NCBI GenBank assembly: GCA_964532175.1
Contig: CAZHGP010000011.1
Span: 1-33,119 of the forward strand
Length of the DNA stretch: 33,119 nt
Direction: 5' to 3'
Origin: JAVZCJ01 sp964532175
GTDB lineage: Archaea > Thermoproteota > Nitrososphaeria_A > Caldarchaeales > JAVZCJ01
Part shown: in pieces, positions 21,279 to 30,317 of the stretch
Layout of the letters: the number at the start of each line of letters is the position of its first letter
How positions within the stretch are numbered: the stretch's first letter is position 1
The notes under the pieces: generated by a model
Told to the model about the DNA's origin: nothing
What the model saw: the letters and a program-made list of their open reading frames with translations, nothing else
The model's database searches: none
Made by a program: the position numbers and the translations under genes

Positions 21279-22820
21279 TTATCCCTCCAATTTTGGTATT
21301 ATAGAATTTCTAATCCATTCTAAATCTGTTGAAAAAAGTGTTCTTATATCGTCTACTCCTAAAACAATCATAGCTAATCTATCTATTCCTAAACCCCATG
21401 CTAAAACAGGAACATTTATTCCTAATGGTAAAGTTACTTCAGGTCTAAATATTCCTCCAGGTAAAGCTTCTATCCATCCAAGCTTTTCATGTTTCACATA
21501 ACCTACAACGCTAGGTTCAGTAAATGGAAAGAAAGCAGGTTGAAATTTAACTTCTTTTATTCCAAGTCCTTCACATATTGCTTTCATATACCCTATAAGG
21601 TTTCTTAAATTAACATTTGGTGCAACAACTATTCCTTCACATTGATTAAATTCCGGTAAATGTGTAGCATCTATTGGGTCAGGTCTATAAACTCTATCTA
21701 TTGTGAAAATTTTCTTTGGAATATTTTCGATTTTTAAATTTGATAAATAACGAGCTGAAACTGCTGTTGTTTGACTTCTAAGTATTAAGCGTAAAGCTAA
21801 TTCTGAGTCCCAATTTCCCCATCCTTTTGAACCAGTTTTCCAACCATTTAAATGAGTTTTTCCAACTTTCTTCCAACATTCAATATTTTTTACAATCCCT
21901 TTATTTGGCTTTTTTAAATAAAATATATCATGTATCCCTCTTGCTGGATGATCAGATGGCATAAAAAGAGCATCACAATTCCAAAAATTTATTTCAATTG
22001 GAGAACCATAAACTTCTTCAAATCCAAGTCCAATTAATATATTCTTTAAATCATCTATAATTTGTTGATATGGATGTTTTCTACCTGGATAAACTTTTGG
22101 AACAAAAGCTTTTACATCATATGGTCTAAGCTTAACTTCTTTCCATTTTCCTGTAATTATAAGTTCTCTTGTTAATACATTTACTTCTTCTTCAATTTCA
22201 ATTTTTTCTAATAAGCTTTTACCTAAAGGAGTTAATTCTATTTCTAATTCTTCAATTTCTTTTTCTTTTAAAATTTCACCTCTACTTTTCAATACTTTAA
22301 GAAATTCTTCTTCTTCGATTGTTAAAGCTTCTTTTGAATAAATTTTCCTCAGAATTTTATAAGGTAAATATTCTTCAAATAAAGCTTTCTCTCCCTTATT
22401 AGTTAAAACAATTACTCTTTTTCCTTCTTTAGTAAAAATTTTAATCCATTCATTTTTAATTGCCCAAGGAATTCCATAGTTCTTTTCATCATTTTCAAGA
22501 TTTATTTCATTTAAAAAAGCTTCTTTTCCAATTTTTTTCAATAATCTTGTTTCAGGAAAGCCTTTATCTAAATATTTTTTCCCCTCTTCTCCTAATTCAT
22601 AATATATGATTTTTTTCTCATTTATTTTAACTAAATTTTTTCCTTTTAATTGATATAAAGCCCATCTAATAGCATCTTTGCTTAATCCTATAGCAGAAAA
22701 CATTTCATCAATTTTTTTGATACCTTTTCCAAGAGCTTGTAAAACTCTTTTTTCATATTGATGTAAAGAAGAAATCTCTATCGAATAAGCCTTCTCATCA
22801 TTATTCATCAAGTTTGACAT
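21279..22820 (-). CDS. pheS: Phenylalanyl-tRNA synthetase alpha subunit
   Basis: Catalytic alpha subunit of PheRS, class II. Seen: an N-terminal region of winged-helix type (about residues 13-85, LHQYEKRVLQALG to YYELGEEGKKYL) with more helical repeats to about 200, typical of archaeal and eukaryotic PheRS alpha; then HPYQQIIDDLKNILIGLGFEEV (motif 1 region), RSQTTAVSARYL and DRVYRPDPIDATHLPEFNQ (motif 2), and GLGIDRLAMIVLG (motif 3, near the C-terminus). At 513 residues it is the archaeal length. The ATG at 22820 has a weak AAGGG upstream. It is first in the pheST pair. The gene supports the archaeal origin of the window. Confidence 0.96.
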   Translation of the reverse strand: MSNLMNNDEKAYSIEISSLHQYEKRVLQALGKGIKKIDEMFSAIGLSKDAIRWALYQLKGKNLVKINEKKIIYYELGEEGKKYLDKGFPETRLLKKIGKEAFLNEINLENDEKNYGIPWAIKNEWIKIFTKEGKRVIVLTNKGEKALFEEYLPYKILRKIYSKEALTIEEEEFLKVLKSRGEILKEKEIEELEIELTPLGKSLLEKIEIEEEVNVLTRELIITGKWKEVKLRPYDVKAFVPKVYPGRKHPYQQIIDDLKNILIGLGFEEVYGSPIEINFWNCDALFMPSDHPARGIHDIFYLKKPNKGIVKNIECWKKVGKTHLNGWKTGSKGWGNWDSELALRLILRSQTTAVSARYLSNLKIENIPKKIFTIDRVYRPDPIDATHLPEFNQCEGIVVAPNVNLRNLIGYMKAICEGLGIKEVKFQPAFFPFTEPSVVGYVKHEKLGWIEALPGGIFRPEVTLPLGINVPVLAWGLGIDRLAMIVLGVDDIRTLFSTDLEWIRNSIIPKLEG

Positions 22821-22925
22821 TTTTAACCCTTCGCAATTTATTAATTTTTCTCTTTTTTACTAAATAATAAGTTTTAGCTTATTTTATTAATATTATGTTT
22901 TCTATTTTTAAATCTATAATAAATA

Positions 22926-23321
22926 TTATTCATACCATAAGGTTTTAATATCGAGCTCTTCAAAATGAGGATCATCACTAACTACTTTAGCTCCAATATG
23001 CTTTGCAATAGTTCCTATTATCACATCACATATTGGAATATTTATGTGGGATAAAGCCATTTCTCCTGCAAAAAAAGCAAGCTCTTCATCTAAGGGAACA
23101 ATTTTAGCTCCTCCACTTATCCATATTCTAAGTCTGATTTTAGCTGATTCCATTCCTATTTTATAACCAGCAATTTTAATAAATTCTGTTATAACAATTG
23201 ATGGAATAATTAGCCCTTCTTTAGCTATTTTAGATGCAAACTCTTTTATCTTTTTCCTAATTTCTTCAGAGGGAGGGAAAGTATGAGTTATTAAAAATCT
23301 AGTATCTAATATTAGGACCAC
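22926..23321 (-). CDS. vapC: VapC-type PIN-domain toxin
   Basis: Predicted PIN-domain ribonuclease, toxin of a VapBC pair. The acidic metal-binding set is complete: Asp6 in LILDTRFL, Glu46 in ITEFIK, Asp99 in PICDVIIG and Asp116/117 in VSDDPHF. At 131 residues it is the usual length. The start is GTG at 23321, overlapping the antitoxin gene by 10 bp, with a purine-rich AGAGGAAAGG upstream. It is transcribed from the vapB promoter with its palindromic operator. VapC targets are tRNA or rRNA in studied systems; the target here is unknown. Loss of activity is not indicated. Confidence 0.92.
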   Translation of the reverse strand: MVLILDTRFLITHTFPPSEEIRKKIKEFASKIAKEGLIIPSIVITEFIKIAGYKIGMESAKIRLRIWISGGAKIVPLDEELAFFAGEMALSHINIPICDVIIGTIAKHIGAKVVSDDPHFEELDIKTLWYE

Positions 23322-23542
23322 TTTTTCCTTTCCTCTTCTAAACGTAGGATTAACTTTTTATATTCTTCTCCACCCACAGGTTCTCCAGGCTCTGGAATAC
23401 CTGGTTTCATTAATACTATTTTATTTCCTTCTAGAAGAGCATATATTATGTCTCCTTCTTCTATATTAAGCATATCTCTATACTTTTTTGGAAGAGTTAT
23501 TTGACCTTTACGAGTTACTTTTAACAAAACCGGATTGCTCAT
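23312..23542 (-). CDS. vapB: VapB-type AbrB/SpoVT antitoxin
   Basis: Antitoxin with an N-terminal swapped-hairpin AbrB/MazE/SpoVT DNA-binding domain (residues 5-46: VTRKGQITLPKKYRDML, then EEGDIIYALLEGNKIVLMKP). A Pro/Gly linker (PGIPEPGEPVGG) joins it to a C-terminal helix (EEYKKLILRLEEERKKW) that would bind and mask VapC. At 76 residues it is typical. The ATG at 23542 sits one base from a perfect 22-bp palindrome that overlaps the predicted transcription start, which is the expected autorepression site for an AbrB-type dimer or VapBC complex. Confidence 0.93.
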   Translation of the reverse strand: MSNPVLLKVTRKGQITLPKKYRDMLNIEEGDIIYALLEGNKIVLMKPGIPEPGEPVGGEEYKKLILRLEEERKKWS

Positions 23543-23543
23543 A

Positions 23544-23565
23544 AGTAGTACTTTAAAGTACTACT
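23544..23565. promoter_or_regulatory. Perfect 22-bp palindromic operator of vapBC
   Basis: The half-site AGTAGTACTTT (23544-23554) is followed directly by its reverse complement (23555-23565), with no mismatch or spacer. The predicted transcription start from the TATA box at 23574-23581 falls at its centre, and the vapB start codon follows one base on. A third AGTAGT at 23582-23587 lies on the far side of the TATA box, so the TATA is bracketed by the hexamer. Perfect symmetry over 22 bp is very unlikely by chance; protein binding is inference. Confidence 0.8.
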
Positions 23566-23573
23566 ATATTAAG

Positions 23574-23581
23574 CTTTATAG
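23574..23581 (-). promoter_or_regulatory. TATA box of vapBC
   Basis: Minus-strand CTATAAAG, about 26 bp before the centre of the 22-bp palindrome and about 35 bp before the ATG at 23542. It predicts a leader of about 10 bases lying inside the operator. Confidence 0.6.
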
Positions 23582-23621
23582 AGTAGTGGAAATTCTAGAA
23601 ATTCCAACAATTTATTTAATT

Positions 23622-26600
23622 TTATAAAGAAATATAATAAACTAAAAGTTTCTCTTTTAATTCTCTTAATTCCCTTTTACATTTTCTATTAGTAGGATCC
23701 ATTATTAAAGCTTTTTCTAACTCTTCTACAGATTCAAAATATTTGCCTTTGCCTTTAAGAGCTAAACCTTTTATAAAATGCCAATAAGCAATATCATTAT
23801 ATTTTAAATTTTCATTAGCTTTTTCAATCATATCATTTAATATTTTTTCAGCTTCAATATATTTTCCAAGTTTTTGAAAAGATAAAGCTTCATAATATCT
23901 TAATTCAGACCACCATTCATGCTCTTCAATAGTAGCTTCTTTCCAGCATTCTTTAGCCTCTTCTATTTTACCAATTTTTTCATAAACAATTCCTGCATAG
24001 TATAAAGCATCTGCATTTAATTTTCTATATGGTGCTCCTATCCCTAAATTATGTGGATATTCCATTGCTTTTTTGAAATATTCTAATGCTTCTTCATTTT
24101 TACCTTCTTTAAATTTACTTAAACCTAATTCAATACATGTATCATGATATAAGTCCCATATTGAAAAATCTATAACTTTAAATTCTCTTGAGGGAAAATT
24201 ATTTTTCATAAGTATTTTTAATGCTTTTTCCATATTTCCAATATTAAAGTAAGCTAAAGCTAATTTTGCTAAAACATTTCCATTTTTTAAAACTGAATTA
24301 GGAGCATTTTCTAGTATTTTTATTTCTTTTTCATATAAACCTAATATTTCACATATATCGAAAATTTCTAAGTATAATCTATAATCATTTTTATTTAATT
24401 CTATAGCTTTTTCATATTCCTTTAATGCTGTATGTAAATTATTTTTTATTTTCCATAAAGCTAATCCAATATTCCTACGTAAAACAGAATATTTTAATCT
24501 TGATTCAATAGCTTTTTCCCATAAAGATAAAGCTTCATCATATCTATACTTAGAAAAAAGTAAATTTCCTAAACAATAATAAATTTTTCCATTTCCAATA
24601 TTGGATTCGATAATTTTTCTAAGTATTTTCTCTTCTTCTAATTTATTTGGGAAGCAATAATCTAATTTGCATTTTTCTATTAATGAGGCATACTTTTTAG
24701 CTTCTTCTATATTACCTAATATTAAATAACAATAGGATAAATAAGAAAATATTAATGGATTTTCTTTATATTCATTTTTAGATTTTAATGCAAATTCAAG
24801 AATTTCTATAGCTTCTTCTATTAACCCAAAACGAATATATTCAATCGTTGTTTCTAAACAATTATGTATTGTTCTTTCAATTAATTTTTTAAATTCATTT
24901 AATGCATTTTCTCCCTTGCCTTTTTCTTTTAATAATGAATAATTTTTATAAATTTCATATAATGAAAGACAATTTAATGGATCAAGTATTAAAACTCCCT
25001 CCAATGTTTTTATAGCATCTTCATATTTTCCTTGCTTTCTTAAAGAAATAGCTAATCCATTTAAAGCTCTTATATTTGAATTATTATATTTTATTGAATT
25101 TCTAAAGAAAATTTCAGCATTTTCATATTTCTTTTCATTAATTTTTATTTCTCCTAGTAAGTATGAAGCTAATGAAGAATACTTTTGAGAATTATATAAT
25201 TTCCAAAGAAGTTTTTCTGATTCATCAAGTTTTTCATTTTCTCTTAATGTTAAACTTAAGTAAAAAATTGCATCTATGTTATTCTCGTCTATTTCTAATA
25301 CTTTTCGAAAACATTTTTCAGCATCATTGTATAATCCCATTTGTAAAAATATTTTTCCAAGAGATAAGTTTCCATCTATGGATTCAGGATTAATTTCTAG
25401 AGCTTTTTCATACATTTTCTTTGCATTAAGAATATCACCATATTTTTCTAATTTAAATCCCTCAATTATAAAATCTTGAGAAGTAATTAATTGTTTTCTT
25501 TTATCTATTAATTTAGTTAATTTTATTTCTTCTTTTACTTCTTCTTCAAGGTATGCCAATATTTTTTCCCCATTACTTGATATTAGATTAACTTTAATTG
25601 GTCCTTGATTTACTATTAAGCTTTTTTTATAAATTTTTTCTGGAGAGATGCTTATTTTATCTTCTAATATTAAAGAATCTTTTAAAAATATTTGGAGTGT
25701 TGCATTTTTTATTTCCTTATTTACAGTTAATGAAAAATCTATTTCTATCTTATCATTTTTAGGATATTTTTTAATATTTATTGCAGCTAATTTATTTGCA
25801 TAAATAAATCCATTAGTATTACTAATAGGGTACCAATATTCTTTCCAATTTTCATAAATTAAAGGATCCATTATTCCAAATATGCCTTGTGTTTCAAATC
25901 TCCCGCTTTGAATTTCAGCATAATGTCCATCTTCATCTGTTAATGCTTTAGTAGCAAAGAATAATCCATTATCTGAATTTCCCCAATTCCATATTTTTCT
26001 ACCTTGAACAATATTATGATTAGCTACGTGAATTGCACCTACTTCATTTTTATAATCATAGTATCCAAAGAAATCTTCTTTAACATCATAACCAAATATA
26101 TCATTTGATTCAACGTGGTTTTTTTGCCAACTTAAATCTATGCCATTTAAAATTGGATAAGGCCCAATATAAGTATCTTGCATGTACCATATTCTATACA
26201 TTGAATAGAAATAATAATATGCTTTATTCATTGGATAAATATATTGTATGTGTTCTGTAGCTGGAATAGCAACATTAGTCCAAAAATAATATCTATTTGG
26301 TAAGAAATTTCTATTGAAAATCCTTACTTCAATTTCAAATAATCTTTCATCTGGACGTAAAGTAATACCAACTATCCATTTCATTCTAGAAACTTGTTCA
26401 ATTTCACCTATGAAAACTGTAGCACTTCCATCAATATTTTCTTTAATAGAATAATCTATAGGTGAAACAGTAGTAACAGTATGTCCTGCTGTTCCATTTG
26501 TTAAGAAATTAAATTCAAAACCTCCTGAAATCCATGCACCTCTAAGACCTAATAAAGCAGGTTTAACAACATTATTTCTATAAAAAACTTCCTTCCCACT

Positions 26601-26834
26601 TATTTTATCAAAAACCGAATATATTCTTCCACCAAGTTCAGGCAAAATTATTATTTTAAGATATTTATTCTCAAGGATTATTGCTTTATATTTTCTATTC
26701 TCTTTTTCATTTGTTAAAAAATCATTTTTTGGATATGGATAAATATTTTTCTCAAAAAAAGGTGGATTAATATCTTCTTTTTCAATTTTATATGTTGGTA
26801 GAGTTATTTCTTCAATTGATACTTTAACCTTCAT
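23622..26834 (-). CDS. DUF5107 domain protein with long TPR array
   Basis: A 1070-residue cytoplasmic protein with no signal peptide. Residues 1 to about 340 are DUF5107: KAIILENKYLKIIILPELGGRI-type sequence (about 50-72, split here for brevity), KEVFYRNN and GGFEFNF, a fold related to galactose mutarotase; a beta-rich segment follows to about 440. From about 455 to 1065 there are around fifteen tetratricopeptide repeats (for example DILNAKKMYEKALEINPES, YDEALSLWEKAIES, FESVEELEKALIMDP). DUF5107-TPR proteins commonly sit in carbohydrate-use loci of bacteria and some archaea; the activity is unproven, but an aldose-binding or glycoside-active role is plausible. It follows the importer genes after a 64-bp gap with a GAGG Shine-Dalgarno. 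Probably co-transcribed with them. Confidence 0.88.
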   Translation of the reverse strand: MKVKVSIEEITLPTYKIEKEDINPPFFEKNIYPYPKNDFLTNEKENRKYKAIILENKYLKIIILPELGGRIYSVFDKISGKEVFYRNNVVKPALLGLRGAWISGGFEFNFLTNGTAGHTVTTVSPIDYSIKENIDGSATVFIGEIEQVSRMKWIVGITLRPDERLFEIEVRIFNRNFLPNRYYFWTNVAIPATEHIQYIYPMNKAYYYFYSMYRIWYMQDTYIGPYPILNGIDLSWQKNHVESNDIFGYDVKEDFFGYYDYKNEVGAIHVANHNIVQGRKIWNWGNSDNGLFFATKALTDEDGHYAEIQSGRFETQGIFGIMDPLIYENWKEYWYPISNTNGFIYANKLAAINIKKYPKNDKIEIDFSLTVNKEIKNATLQIFLKDSLILEDKISISPEKIYKKSLIVNQGPIKVNLISSNGEKILAYLEEEVKEEIKLTKLIDKRKQLITSQDFIIEGFKLEKYGDILNAKKMYEKALEINPESIDGNLSLGKIFLQMGLYNDAEKCFRKVLEIDENNIDAIFYLSLTLRENEKLDESEKLLWKLYNSQKYSSLASYLLGEIKINEKKYENAEIFFRNSIKYNNSNIRALNGLAISLRKQGKYEDAIKTLEGVLILDPLNCLSLYEIYKNYSLLKEKGKGENALNEFKKLIERTIHNCLETTIEYIRFGLIEEAIEILEFALKSKNEYKENPLIFSYLSYCYLILGNIEEAKKYASLIEKCKLDYCFPNKLEEEKILRKIIESNIGNGKIYYCLGNLLFSKYRYDEALSLWEKAIESRLKYSVLRRNIGLALWKIKNNLHTALKEYEKAIELNKNDYRLYLEIFDICEILGLYEKEIKILENAPNSVLKNGNVLAKLALAYFNIGNMEKALKILMKNNFPSREFKVIDFSIWDLYHDTCIELGLSKFKEGKNEEALEYFKKAMEYPHNLGIGAPYRKLNADALYYAGIVYEKIGKIEEAKECWKEATIEEHEWWSELRYYEALSFQKLGKYIEAEKILNDMIEKANENLKYNDIAYWHFIKGLALKGKGKYFESVEELEKALIMDPTNRKCKRELRELKEKLLVYYISL

Positions 26835-26898
26835 TTTTCATAAGCCTCTTTTTTCTAAATTTTATTTAAGATCATTAAGAGAAATAATTACGCATATA

Positions 26899-27819
26899 TT
26901 ACATTTTAAGTGCTCCAACAAGCTCAGTTATATTAAGCCTCTTCCATAATAATATTAGCATTAATATTACAGGAATAAATGTTAAAGATAAAACAGCATA
27001 CATTATTGCAAAATATAAATCAGTTTGTGTTGAAAGGAATGCTATAAATAGAGGAATAGTAGTAACTTCTATTTTTTCTTCTAAAAATTGTGCAAATAAT
27101 AGATCATTATATGAAAGCATGAATGAAAATAGTCCTGCAGCCATTAAACCAGAACTTGCTGTTGGAAAAGCTACTTTTCTAAAAGCTTGGAAATAAGAAC
27201 ATCCATCAACAAGCGCTGATTCTTCAATTTCTACTGGAATAGTTCTATAATAAAGAGTTAAATACCATATAGTGAATGGAAGAGTAATAACTCCATGCAC
27301 AAGCAAAAGTGAAAGCAAGGTATTGGTTATTCCTAAAGAATAGCATATAGCATAATATGGTACTGCAATAATTATTGGTGGAAGAAGTCTACTAAGTAAT
27401 ATGAATGTAAATACTCCTGTTGAACCTGGAAATCTAAGTCTAGTAAATGAGTATGCAGTTATTCCGCCAATCAAAACATTTAGGAATGCTACACCTGCAG
27501 CTACAATAAAACTATTAAGAAGAATTTGTAAAGTATAGTTAACATTAGTAAATACTAAAGCTCTTACAGCTTCATATCTAAGATAAGGATCGGTTGTAAA
27601 TTGCATTCCAAATGGAGCACCAAAAATATATTCATAATAATAGAAAGTTGGTCCTTTTACCCATATTGGTTTATGTGGTTCAGAACGTATTTCAGTTTCC
27701 GGAGTAATGCTCCCTATATAACATGTTATGATTGGAAAAAGTGCAAAGAAAACTAATATTGCTGAAAATAAGTATATGATTACCATCCTTGTTGTATTAA
27801 TTATTTTTTGAGTCTTCAT
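26899..27819 (-). CDS. Sugar ABC transporter permease, MalG type
   Basis: Membrane subunit of a CUT1-type ABC importer. Seen: six hydrophobic segments in 306 residues, with a large external loop after the first, and the EAA loop ESALVDGCSYFQAFRKVAFP (about 201-220), where the ATPase docks. The C-terminus ITELVGALKM is typical of MalG-type subunits (VAGLTAGAVKG-like). It overlaps nothing; the gap to the MalF-type gene is 11 bp and GGGTGA lies upstream of the ATG at 27819. The ATPase subunit is not in the window, and a shared MsiK/MalK-like protein elsewhere is expected. Substrate inferred only from family: mono- or oligosaccharide. Confidence 0.93.
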   Translation of the reverse strand: MKTQKIINTTRMVIIYLFSAILVFFALFPIITCYIGSITPETEIRSEPHKPIWVKGPTFYYYEYIFGAPFGMQFTTDPYLRYEAVRALVFTNVNYTLQILLNSFIVAAGVAFLNVLIGGITAYSFTRLRFPGSTGVFTFILLSRLLPPIIIAVPYYAICYSLGITNTLLSLLLVHGVITLPFTIWYLTLYYRTIPVEIEESALVDGCSYFQAFRKVAFPTASSGLMAAGLFSFMLSYNDLLFAQFLEEKIEVTTIPLFIAFLSTQTDLYFAIMYAVLSLTFIPVILMLILLWKRLNITELVGALKM

Positions 27820-27830
27820 TTCTTCTCACC

Positions 27831-28736
27831 CTATTCAACAAATGAATATTCATAAATTCTCTTTGGAGGTATAATTAAAAGGATTATGCTTATCATTATT
27901 AAAATAAATATAGCAATTATAACTGATAATGCTGCTGCATGTCCCAAATTCATCCAACTAAATCCTTCAGCAAAAGCATAGTAAGTAATAATTCCCCATA
28001 CTCCTCCACTAAATGTATAAAGTATATCATAGCTTGTGAATGCTACAATTGCTTCCCATATAGCTACTAATGCGATTACATTTCTAATATAAGGGAAAGT
28101 TACATGCCTTAAACGTTTTATCCATGATGCCCCATCTACTCTAGCAGCATCTAATAGATCTTTTGGAATTAATTGATGAGCAGCCATTAAAAGTATTGAA
28201 ACAAAAGGTAATTGTTGCCACATTTGTGCTATAAGTGCATATACTAATTGATAAATCCTTCCTGCTCCCAAAAATCCTATAGGCTCTTTTATTATACCAA
28301 GCATCATTCCAAATCTATTTATCCATCCTGAACGATAGAGCATAAGTCTCCATACTAATCCTGCAGCAGTAGGAGGTATAGCCCAAGGAATAAGGATTAT
28401 AAATCGTACAAAGCCTACCCCTTTAAATTTCTCATTAAGTAATATACTTACTCCTATCCCTAATGTGACAATAACAATTGTACACATTAAAGTAAAGATA
28501 AATGTTTCATAAATAGTATCTTTAAAGTATGTTGCTTCTATTACATCAATAAAATTAGTTAAACCAATAAATTTTCCTATAGTTTGAGGTTCAACAAGCT
28601 TATACTTAACAAAAGCTAAATAAAATGCTTGAGAATATGAATATACAGTAAATACAAAAATATAAAAAAAAGCAGGAAGTACCATTAAAAGTGCTGTTTT
28701 TTCTTGTGGTTTTAATGCACGAATTTTAATAGGCAA
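27831..28736 (-). CDS. Sugar ABC transporter permease, MalF/UgpA type
   Basis: First membrane subunit of the importer. Seen: six hydrophobic segments and the EAA loop DAARVDGASWIKRLRHVTFP (about 196-215), plus the typical FRFIILIPWAIPPTAAGLVWRL-like segment (about 116-135). At 301 residues it is normal for UgpA/MalF types without the long periplasmic loop. The start is TTG at 28736, since no ATG is near and GGCGAT over the binding-protein stop lies 5 bases upstream. It pairs with the MalG-type subunit downstream. Confident in the family. Confidence 0.93.
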   Translation of the reverse strand: MPIKIRALKPQEKTALLMVLPAFFYIFVFTVYSYSQAFYLAFVKYKLVEPQTIGKFIGLTNFIDVIEATYFKDTIYETFIFTLMCTIVIVTLGIGVSILLNEKFKGVGFVRFIILIPWAIPPTAAGLVWRLMLYRSGWINRFGMMLGIIKEPIGFLGAGRIYQLVYALIAQMWQQLPFVSILLMAAHQLIPKDLLDAARVDGASWIKRLRHVTFPYIRNVIALVAIWEAIVAFTSYDILYTFSGGVWGIITYYAFAEGFSWMNLGHAAALSVIIAIFILIMISIILLIIPPKRIYEYSFVE

Positions 28737-28745
28737 TGTTATCGC

Positions 28746-30164
28746 CTAACCTTTTCTTAAGGCATTCCATTTTTCAGCCATTAACTTAACACATTCTTTT
28801 GGAGTTATTTCTTTAGTGAATACTTTAGCTAAGCATTCTTTTCGAACATAATCGTTCCATTCACCAAACCATACTGGATGTGGTTCACAAATAGCTAATT
28901 TAGCTTGTTGTCTTATGACTTCTGCTGATCCTGGTCCATATAATTTTTCCATAGCATTTCTAATATCAGAATCTTCCCATGGAGAATCAAAACCAAATCC
29001 TAGCCCATTTTCAACTGCCCATCTCTTTAATACTGGCCCACGACTTCCACCAAAGTATTCAATAAACGTTATTGCTGCTTGTATTGCCTCTCTTCCTCTA
29101 TTTACACACATTTTAGTTATATTATACATCTTTGCAAATCCATAAGCTTCATGTGTTTTACCTGGCATCAATCCAACTCTAAGATTTCCCGCTTCAGGAC
29201 CTGAGCCAGGAGTATTCATCGCTGCAGTATTGTATTTACATAAGCCACAGAAAACTGCTTCTCCTGCACTCATTTTCTTTGAAGCAATTGTTTCATGCAT
29301 TGTTGACCATTCTGGATCAACTATTTTATCTACATGTATTCCATCAACATACCATTGTAATTGTTCAACAAACGGAGAATCAGGCTCATCAAATACTGGA
29401 TTTAAATCTTCATCAAAAAGTCTTGCTCCTCTTCCATATGCGCTTGATAAAACATTACACCATGCAAAAACATCTTTTGGTTCAAATGATAGAAGATAAG
29501 GATATTTTATTCCTGCTTTCTTAAATTCTAAACATTGTTCGCGGACTTCATCCCAATCTTTTGGAGGATTGAATCCTTTTTCTTTTAGCATTCTTTCATT
29601 GTATATGAATGTAAATATGTCTGAATAATATGGTAAACCATATACTTTTCCTTCAAAAGTACATGCCATTTTTGCATAAGGAACCATGTCATTTATGTAA
29701 AATGACCACGGATGTTCAACTTCATATTGATCCCATAGATCTTCTAATGGAACAACCCATCCAGCTGAAGCCCATTGAGCTAACCAATCTTCTCCATTAT
29801 AGGTTACATCCGTTGGAGTGCCAACGGTAAACCTCTTTACCATAGTTGTTGGAAAATCAGGCCAATTAAAGTCGTATAAGCTAACTTCTATATGTGGATA
29901 TTTTTGCATAAATTTCGATACATTATCTTTAATTTTTTCTACATCATAGTTCCATACGGTGAAGTCTAAATGTACTTTTTTAGCAGGTGTAGTTGGTGTA
30001 ACAGTAGGAACAGCTGTTACAGTTTGAGTTACTGTTCTTTCTACAGTTTTTTCAACAACTTTACCAGGAGCTGCAAGATAACCTATGGCAGCACCTACTA
30101 CAAGACCTCCAACAGTCCCTCCTAAAACTTTTAAATAATCCCTTCTAGAAACTTTTTCCCCCAT
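28746..30164 (-). CDS. Twin-arginine exported solute-binding protein (family 1)
   Basis: Extracellular substrate-binding protein of a CUT1-type importer. Seen: a twin-arginine signal, VSRRDYLKVLGG, then a hydrophobic GGLVVGAAIGYLAA stretch (residues 5-31), a Thr-rich linker (about 34-60) of the kind seen in archaeal surface-anchored binding proteins, and a family 1 binding domain with VSLYDFNWPDFPTTMVKRF (split across the window), GKVYGLPYYSDIFTFIYNE and FKKAGI. The protein probably stays tethered by an uncleaved signal. At 472 residues it is in range. Its start ATG at 30164 has a TATA box about 35 bp upstream, giving a very short leader. It is the first gene of the importer operon. The ligand is not determinable; Trp and Tyr residues fit a carbohydrate pocket. 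Confidence 0.92.
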   Translation of the reverse strand: MGEKVSRRDYLKVLGGTVGGLVVGAAIGYLAAPGKVVEKTVERTVTQTVTAVPTVTPTTPAKKVHLDFTVWNYDVEKIKDNVSKFMQKYPHIEVSLYDFNWPDFPTTMVKRFTVGTPTDVTYNGEDWLAQWASAGWVVPLEDLWDQYEVEHPWSFYINDMVPYAKMACTFEGKVYGLPYYSDIFTFIYNERMLKEKGFNPPKDWDEVREQCLEFKKAGIKYPYLLSFEPKDVFAWCNVLSSAYGRGARLFDEDLNPVFDEPDSPFVEQLQWYVDGIHVDKIVDPEWSTMHETIASKKMSAGEAVFCGLCKYNTAAMNTPGSGPEAGNLRVGLMPGKTHEAYGFAKMYNITKMCVNRGREAIQAAITFIEYFGGSRGPVLKRWAVENGLGFGFDSPWEDSDIRNAMEKLYGPGSAEVIRQQAKLAICEPHPVWFGEWNDYVRKECLAKVFTKEITPKECVKLMAEKWNALRKG

Positions 30165-30195
30165 TTTACATCGTATTTAAAATATTAAAAAAATC

Positions 30196-30203
30196 TATAT
30201 AAA
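30196..30203 (-). promoter_or_regulatory. TATA box of the importer operon
   Basis: Minus-strand TTTATATA, centred about 35 bp before the ATG at 30164; transcription start predicted near 30173, with a leader under 10 bases. Confidence 0.5.
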
Positions 30204-30260
30204 CTTTATCTTAAATTTTTCAATAAAGCTTCTTCTTTTATTTAATGAATAATTAATTAA

Positions 30261-30268
30261 TATAAATA
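30261..30268 (+). promoter_or_regulatory. TATA box of the corrinoid protein gene
   Basis: TATAAATA centred at 30264-30265 predicts transcription near 30290, downstream of the ATG at 30282 and upstream of the ATG at 30318. It therefore supports the later start. Confidence 0.45.
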
Positions 30269-30317
30269 TCTTTAAATATTTATGAAAAATACATGCAAGA
30301 ATGAAGATGAAGTAAAA

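Noticed and set aside
23587..23606. Inverted repeat TGGAA-N10-TTCCA between vapB and the DUF5107 gene
   Set aside because: Only 5-bp arms, with no consistent promoter or terminator position; likely chance.
28915..29830. Open frames opposite the solute-binding protein
   Set aside because: Antisense shadows; the minus-strand protein has full family features.
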